Shown here: positions 59,406-64,000 of the stretch, piece by piece
Position numbering within the stretch: position 1 is the stretch's first letter
Layout: each line of letters starts with the position of its first letter
Assembly (NCBI GenBank): GCA_030428945.1
Contig: JAUIEC010000007.1
Location: 124,001 to 188,000 of the forward strand
DNA from: Phycisphaerae bacterium
GTDB taxonomy: Bacteria; Planctomycetota; Phycisphaerae; UBA1845; Fen-1342
Direction: 5' to 3'
DNA: 64,000 nucleotides
Position numbers and translations under genes: made by a program
Notes under the pieces: generated by a model
The model's input: the letters and a program-made list of their open reading frames with translations, nothing else
Database searches by the model: none
Told to the model about the DNA's origin: nothing

Positions 59406-61571
59406 ATGTCGCACCGTTTTCGCCTGCTGCTGATCTGTTCCGCCTGCCTGTCGATCGCGGTGACCGCCAGGGCCCAGGACGCGGCGGCGGGTGCGGCCTT
59501 TCCGCCCGCCGCGCCGGAGAGCGTCGGGATTCCGGCGCGGGCGCTCGACCTGCTGGGCGCGCGGATCGACGAGATGGTTCGGAACGAGGAGATCGTCGGC
59601 GGCGAACTGCTGATCATCAAGAAGCGTCGGACCGTCCTGCGCAAGGCGTGGGGCTGGAAGGACCGTGATGCGCAGCAAAAGCTCGAAGTCGACGCGCTGT
59701 ACTGCGTCCGTTCGATGACCAAGCCGTTCGTCGGGACCGCGATCCAGATGCTGCTGGACGAGGGCAGGCTGCGGCTCGACACGCCGGTGCACGAGATTCT
59801 GCCGTACTTCGACACGGACAAGACGCGGACCATGACGGTCGAGCACCTGCTGACACACACCGGCGGGTTCCCGTTCACGACGCTGAAGCGCCCGCTGGCC
59901 GAGTATGGCACGCTCGACGAGGTCGCCCGCGAGGCGGTCGGGGTCGGGCCGGGCTTCGCGCCCGGCAGCCGCTTCGAGTACAGCGACGCCGGGAGCGACA
60001 CGCTCGGCGCGATCGTCGCGAAGCTGACCGGGCAGCCGGCCGAGACGTTCATCCGGCAGCGGATTCTCGATCCGCTCGGGATGCGCAACACGCACACGCT
60101 GCTGGGCGATGACAAGGCGCTGGCCGGGCGGGTGCCGAGTGCGTACTCGGGCGGCACGGGTTCCTGGACGCGGCACTGGCAGTCGGGCGATGCGCCGCTG
60201 TTTCCGCTGTTCCTGACATCGCAGAGCCTGTACAGCACGACCGAGGACTACGCCCGTTTCCTGGCGTTCTGGATGGACGACGGGCAGGTCGGCGGGAAGC
60301 GGCTGCTGTCGCCGGCCGCGGTTGCGCGGGCCCTCGCGCCGCGGAACCTGATCAACAACTATCCGCAGCCGAGCGGTGACCTGCGGATCTACTACGGGCA
60401 GCAGTGGATGGTCTACGCCCGGGACACCGACGGCGGCGAGCCCGTGCGGGTGCTGTTCGGGCACGGTGGTTCGGACGGGACGCACGCGTGGGCCTGGCCG
60501 GACGAGGACCTGATGGTGCTGTTCTTCACGCAGTCGCGCGGAACGCTCGGCGGAGTCGGGCTCGAGCGGGTGCTGCAGACGGTGCTGGTGGATCAGAAGC
60601 TGGACGACCCGTCGCTGCTGGTGCACGAGCCGAGCGCCGCGGAACTGGAGCAGGTGGCCGGGCTGTACTGGGACGAGACGGCGGCGTCGTCGTACTACGT
60701 CGTGACGCCGACGGGCAACCGGTTGTCGGTGGCCCGGCCGGGCACGTTCCAGCTCGTGTTCAAGCCGAGCGGGAGGCCGGGACGGTTCGTCAGCGAGGTC
60801 AGCGACGAAGGCTGGATCGAGTTCGTGCGGGCCGGGGACGGCAGCGTGACGGCGATGCGGACGCACTTCGGATCACAGATCGAGGTGGATCCGCGGCACG
60901 TGCCGCCGACGGACGTGCCCTCGGTGGACGAGATCATCGCGCGGGTCCGCCGGGCGCACGGCTTTGATGCGCTCGCCGGGCTGGGCGGCGTCCGTTTGAC
61001 GGGCACGCTGACGATGGAAGCGCGTGGCATGGAAGGCACGGTGGTGACGCTGATGGACACCGCGCGGGTGCGGACCGAGGTCAAGCTGGGGCTGGCGAAC
61101 GAGCTGATCCTGATGGACGACAAGCGGGTGCGTTCGTACTCGAACACGACCGGGGCGACCGAGTGGGACGGAGCCCGTCGCGAGCAGGCCCTGCTGGATC
61201 GTTTCACCGCGTTGTACGGTGACTGGCGGAAGGACTACCGCCAGCTCGAAGTGCTCAAGCGGCGCAAGGGCGACGGCGGCGACACGCTGCTGGTGCGGGC
61301 GGTTCCGCACGAAGCGCCGGGGATCACGTTCTTCGTCGACGAGGCCACCGGCCGGGTGCGCGGCAGCGACGCGCTGGTTTCGGTTCCGGGTGCGGGCGTG
61401 ATCGGCGTCCGCAAGATGTACGGTGACTACCGCGAGGTCGACGGCCTGCTGATCCCGTTCCGGGCCGAGGCGACCTTCGCGACGCCGCTGATCGGAACGA
61501 TCGTGACCGTCCTCGAAGAAGTCGAAACCGGCGTGGAGCTGACGGACGAGTCGTTCGCGCCTCCGTACTGA
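59406..61571 (+). CDS. Secreted beta-lactamase-fold serine hydrolase (class C/esterase type)
   Basis: A 721-residue protein with signal peptide 'MSHRFRLLLICSACLSIAVTARA'. The beta-lactamase (PBP-like) domain has SxxK 'SMTK' at 104-107, the 'YSDAG' tyrosine motif at about 191 and 'GHGGSDGTH' near 354 as HxG box. A C-terminal ~290-residue part is beta-rich, with a repeated structure like outer-membrane lipoprotein sorting (LolA-like 'GGVRLTGTLTMEARGMEGTV', 'SNTTGATEWDGARREQALL') that may bind lipids. Members are peptidases, esterases or D-aminopeptidases; the substrate is unknown. Confidence 0.8.
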   Translation: MSHRFRLLLICSACLSIAVTARAQDAAAGAAFPPAAPESVGIPARALDLLGARIDEMVRNEEIVGGELLIIKKRRTVLRKAWGWKDRDAQQKLEVDALYCVRSMTKPFVGTAIQMLLDEGRLRLDTPVHEILPYFDTDKTRTMTVEHLLTHTGGFPFTTLKRPLAEYGTLDEVAREAVGVGPGFAPGSRFEYSDAGSDTLGAIVAKLTGQPAETFIRQRILDPLGMRNTHTLLGDDKALAGRVPSAYSGGTGSWTRHWQSGDAPLFPLFLTSQSLYSTTEDYARFLAFWMDDGQVGGKRLLSPAAVARALAPRNLINNYPQPSGDLRIYYGQQWMVYARDTDGGEPVRVLFGHGGSDGTHAWAWPDEDLMVLFFTQSRGTLGGVGLERVLQTVLVDQKLDDPSLLVHEPSAAELEQVAGLYWDETAASSYYVVTPTGNRLSVARPGTFQLVFKPSGRPGRFVSEVSDEGWIEFVRAGDGSVTAMRTHFGSQIEVDPRHVPPTDVPSVDEIIARVRRAHGFDALAGLGGVRLTGTLTMEARGMEGTVVTLMDTARVRTEVKLGLANELILMDDKRVRSYSNTTGATEWDGARREQALLDRFTALYGDWRKDYRQLEVLKRRKGDGGDTLLVRAVPHEAPGITFFVDEATGRVRGSDALVSVPGAGVIGVRKMYGDYREVDGLLIPFRAEATFATPLIGTIVTVLEEVETGVELTDESFAPPY

Positions 61572-61580
61572 GGTGGAAAG

Positions 61581-61766
61581 GTGAAGGAGTGAAAGGGTGA
61601 AAAAGGGGCGGGAGCTGCTCCTTCACTTCTTCACTTCTTCATTCCTTCGTTCTTAGAGTCTCCGTGTTTTCACCTTGGCACGTCTTCACTCTGCCACTCT
61701 TCCACTCTTCCACTCTTCCACTCTTTCACGTTTTCACTCTTTCACTCTTTCACGCTTGCACTCGCT
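61581..61766. repeat. Octanucleotide repeat block between convergent genes
   Basis: Three GTGAANNN octamers (61581-61604), then CACTTCTT units near 61622-61650 and about ten CACTCTTC-type octamers (61687-61766). The run overlaps the 3' end of the PLP enzyme gene, whose last codons are made of the repeat. Confidence 0.75.
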
Positions 61767-63015
61767 GGCTGGTGCCACCGACGCGTTCGACGGCGTCGCG
61801 CAGTTGGGTCCAGCGTTGCTCGAGTGAGCCGGTGATGCCGATGCTCATGCGGACGAGGCCCGGGCGGATGCCGGCCGCGGCCCGGTCTTCCTCGCTCAGT
61901 TCGCTGCTGGTGGACGAGCCCGAGCAGGACATCAGCGTCTCGAAGTAGCCCAGCGAGACGGCCATGAAGCCGAACGAGTGTTCGTTCTGCAGCAGTTCCA
62001 TGAAGCGTTCGGCCCGTTCGATCGTGCCGAGGTCGAGTGTCAGCAGGCCGCCGTAGCCGTAGCCGGGGTTGCGCAGCCGGCCGAGCAGTTCGTGCTGCGG
62101 GTGATCGGGCAGTCCGGGGTAGCAGACGTCGCATCCGAGTTCGGCCAGGCGTTCGGCGAAGACCTGCGCCCGGCGGCAGTGCTCGACCATTCGAACCGAG
62201 AGCGTCGGAATCCGCAGCGAGACTTCGTGGGCGACCTTCGGATCCATCGTCGGGCCGAGCAGCATCAGGCTGCCGTCGTGCACGTCCATCAGCGACTGGA
62301 TGAACGCTTCGGACCCGCAGACCGCGCCGGCGATGATGTCCGAGGCGCCGTTGATGAACTTGGTCAGCGAATGCACGACGATGTCCGCGCCCCACGCGGT
62401 CGGCGTGACGAGCAGCGGACTGAAGGTGTTGTCGACCACCAGCGGGATGCCGTGGCGGTGCGCGATCGCCGCGAGTTCCGGCAGGTCCGAGACGGCCAGG
62501 GTCGGGTTGGCGACCGTTTCGGTGTAGAGCAGCCTGGTGTCCGGGGTGATGGCCGCCTCGACCGCGGCCAGGTCGGTGATGTCGACGAAGGCGGTCCGGA
62601 TGCCGGTCCGCGGCGGGAGGTAGTCGTGCAGCAGTGCGAACGTTCCGCCGTAGAGCGTGTTCGACGCGACCACGTGGTCGCCGCTGCGGCACAACTGCAG
62701 GACGACGGCCGAGATGGCCCCCATCCCCGAGGCGGACGCGTACGCCGCGTCGGTGTTTTCGAGGGCGGCAAGCTGCCGGCCGAGGGCGTAGACGGTCGGG
62801 TTGAAGCTGCGTCCGTACAGGTAGCAGCCGCCGTGGTCGGGGCCGAGGGCGCCGCGGAACAGTTCGGGCATGGTGTGGGCGGTCAGGACGGTGAAGGTGG
62901 TCGATGCTTCGATCGACATGTTCACGCCGCCGTGCTCGCCGAACTCGTGGCGGGCCCGGGCCATGCGTTCGAGCGGATCGCGCGGGCTCTCGGGTCGCTG
63001 CGTCTGGGCTTCCAT
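61750..63015 (-). CDS. Cys/Met-metabolism PLP-dependent enzyme (methionine gamma-lyase type)
   Basis: A 421-residue protein. AAGGAGG lies 6 nt before the ATG at 63015, better supported than the in-frame start at 63051. The fold type I pattern is 'YGRSFNPTVYALGRQLAALEN', 'ASGMGAISAVVLQLCRSGDHVV', and 'VHSLTKFINGASDIIAG', quoted as YGRSFNPT, SGMGAI and SLTKFINGAS. PLP Lys is K219. These enzymes cleave or transfer C-S bonds of methionine, cystathionine or O-acylhomoserine; the lyase assignment is by general similarity. The gene is separated from its upstream neighbour by a terminator. Confidence 0.85.
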   Translation of the reverse strand: MEAQTQRPESPRDPLERMARARHEFGEHGGVNMSIEASTTFTVLTAHTMPELFRGALGPDHGGCYLYGRSFNPTVYALGRQLAALENTDAAYASASGMGAISAVVLQLCRSGDHVVASNTLYGGTFALLHDYLPPRTGIRTAFVDITDLAAVEAAITPDTRLLYTETVANPTLAVSDLPELAAIAHRHGIPLVVDNTFSPLLVTPTAWGADIVVHSLTKFINGASDIIAGAVCGSEAFIQSLMDVHDGSLMLLGPTMDPKVAHEVSLRIPTLSVRMVEHCRRAQVFAERLAELGCDVCYPGLPDHPQHELLGRLRNPGYGYGGLLTLDLGTIERAERFMELLQNEHSFGFMAVSLGYFETLMSCSGSSTSSELSEEDRAAAGIRPGLVRMSIGITGSLEQRWTQLRDAVERVGGTSQRVQA

Positions 63016-63060
63016 GCAGACCTCCTTGGGTCGGATCGGGGTTCTCAACATCGCAAAACC

Positions 63061-63086
63061 GGCGGCGCGGCACCGGCCGCGCCGCC
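63061..63086 (-). terminator. Rho-independent terminator of the 63101 gene
   Basis: An 11-bp perfect stem GGCGGCGCGGC/GCCGCGCCGCC with a 4-nt loop; on the minus strand it is followed by GGTTTTGCG, a short T-run. It begins 15 bp past the stop of the gene at 63101. Confidence 0.65.
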
Positions 63087-63100
63087 GTCGTAGCCGGTCT

Positions 63101-64000
63101 CTACCAGCGCCCGCTCCGCGTGCGAAGCGTGGCCGTCAGCGTCACCAGCAGTGCCAGCAGCGCCACGACCGGGCACAGGGCGCCGGGCGAATCCAGGCCG
63201 GCTCCGTCCGTGTCGGTCGAACCGCCATTGGCATCGGGGTTCGAGTCGCCCGGATTGCCGTCGCCGGGATTCGGCGTGCCGCCGTCGCCGGGACTCGGCG
63301 TGCCACCGTCACCTGGGTCGGGCGTGCCGCCGTCACCGGGATCGGGCGTGCCGCCGTCTCCGGGGTCAGGCGAGCCGCCGTCGCCGGGGTCGGGGGTGCC
63401 GCCGTCGCCGGGCGAGTCGCTGAAGGTGATCTCGCCGGCGTTGTCGGTCACGCCCAGTTCGGTCTCGGCGATCGTGTAGTTGCCGGCCCGATCCTTGGCG
63501 ACGATCCGCAGCGGGATCTTGATCGGCAGGCCGCGACTGGCGTAGTGACTCCAGAAGTCGCAGTTCGAGCGGGTGTGGAAGTCGTCGCAGGTGTAGACCT
63601 GGTCGCCGGCGATCTCGTCGCCGTTGTCGCCGCCCGGGCCGTCGTCGGTCAGCGGCGCGCCGCTCGAGTCGCCGCCGGCGCTCAGCGGGGCCCGGCCGAT
63701 GGTGTCCCACTCGACGTTCTCGCGTCCGTACTCGACCATGCCGTCGAGCCGGACCCAGTCGAGGTCGTTCTGCGGGTCGGTCACGAAGACGGCCGCGGTG
63801 ATCCGCATGGTGTCGTCCTTCAGCAGCATGTTGGCGTTGAAGGAGACGTTGTGGATCACGGGTCCCTGGCCGGCGGCGGCCCCGGTCCGATCGGGGTTCA
63901 GGTCGACGCGGTAGATCTTCTGGCGGGCGCCGAAGTCCTGCGAGGTCTGGGCGAACCAGCGGGTACCGTTCATCGCGATGTCGGTCATGTTCCAGGCGTC
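63101..64000 (-). CDS. C-terminal part of a surface protein with Pro/Gly/Asp repeats and TM tail
   Basis: The frame runs to the right edge of the window, so the N-terminus lies outside; the ATG at 63988 is likely internal. The visible 300 residues have beta-rich folds with 'DRTGAAAGQGPVIHNVSFNANML', quoted as GPVIHNVSFNANML, then a repeat of about eight units of PGDGG(T/S)PD (about 63240-63415), a linker and a C-terminal helix 'GALCPVVALLALLVTLTATLRTRSGRW', quoted as ALCPVVALLALLVTLTATLR. Helix and basic end form an anchor/sorting tail, similar in kind to GlyGly- or MYXO-CTERM. The protein is probably on the surface; the function is unknown. Confidence 0.7.
   Translation of the reverse strand, partial: DAWNMTDIAMNGTRWFAQTSQDFGARQKIYRVDLNPDRTGAAAGQGPVIHNVSFNANMLLKDDTMRITAAVFVTDPQNDLDWVRLDGMVEYGRENVEWDTIGRAPLSAGGDSSGAPLTDDGPGGDNGDEIAGDQVYTCDDFHTRSNCDFWSHYASRGLPIKIPLRIVAKDRAGNYTIAETELGVTDNAGEITFSDSPGDGGTPDPGDGGSPDPGDGGTPDPGDGGTPDPGDGGTPSPGDGGTPNPGDGNPGDSNPDANGGSTDTDGAGLDSPGALCPVVALLALLVTLTATLRTRSGRW

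Noticed and set aside
61581-61766. Origin-type iteron array
   Set aside because: Units are 8-bp, drifting and shared with other gene ends; no replication gene is adjacent.
63016-63060. SAM riboswitch before the Cys/Met PLP enzyme
   Set aside because: Only 45 bp separate the terminator of the upstream gene from the start codon, too short for a known SAM riboswitch.

Overview
ORGANISM. High-GC bacterial chromosome segment, most likely from the phylum Planctomycetota, class Phycisphaerae. The main clue is that at least eight secreted proteins carry tandem EF-hand, dockerin-like units of the form GDxNxDGxVDLxDLAxLLxxFG. Others are the 'CNGNGIPDDCD' calcium-binding repeats, a PEP-CTERM protein, and long right-handed beta-helix surface proteins. 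The assignment is by family pattern only; no rRNA or marker gene lies in the window.

LAYOUT. (1) 1-5.6 kb: RMD1-family membrane protein, SAM methyltransferase, small lipoprotein, dockerin-tailed propeller-like protein, and a TsdA-like dihaem cytochrome c with a dockerin tail. (2) 5.7-9.6 kb: a scarred accessory zone with a decayed tyrosine recombinase, a truncated DUF7002-like gene, a minus-strand operon with two SUKH (SMI1/KNR4) genes of which one is broken, and two fragments of the 3' end of tRNA-Val. (3) 9.9-32.4 kb: the body of an integrative island. It holds a frameshifted giant beta-helix/dockerin gene, a six-gene restriction-type defence operon (15.9-26.5 kb), a DUF3883 gene, and an integration/replication module (AlpA-like, HTH replication-like, DnaC-like ATPase, small HTH, tyrosine integrase). 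The integrase gene ends inside an intact tRNA-Val(CAC). (4) 32.8-44.2 kb: secreted proteins (M12-type metalloprotease, arylsulfotransferase-like protein, M28 peptidase, beta-helix/LamG protein, hexahaem cytochrome c). (5) 44.4-51.0 kb: an N-terminal-nucleophile asparaginase, then PilT, a degenerate GspE-like ATPase, a CvpA-like membrane protein and a DinB-like protein. (6) 51.1-52.0 kb: tRNA-Asn with a GIY-YIG gene starting at its 3' end, degraded copies of that junction, and a solitary AbrB/MazE-type gene. (7) 52-64 kb: SGNH hydrolase, PEP-CTERM protein, DinB protein, ABC-2 exporter pair, histidine phosphatase, AraC-AGT DNA repair protein, beta-lactamase-fold hydrolase, Cys/Met PLP enzyme, and the 3' part of a Pro/Gly/Asp-rich surface protein.

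HOW IT FITS TOGETHER. The 7.2-32.4 kb block looks like repeated insertion at tRNA-Val(CAC). Its 3' end is present three times, each time as the right half of a GTAA(C/G)-N8-GTTAC arrangement. The main cargo is a tightly overlapping operon that combines a type III-like restriction helicase/nuclease, a 41-residue protein, a DUF262/HNH (GmrSD-like) protein, a beta-class DNA methyltransferase, an unknown helical protein and a RelE-like domain fused to a UvrD-type helicase. This is the best candidate for an under-described system. The second is the PilT / pseudo-GspE / CvpA-like operon. All functional statements are by sequence pattern; no database search was run.
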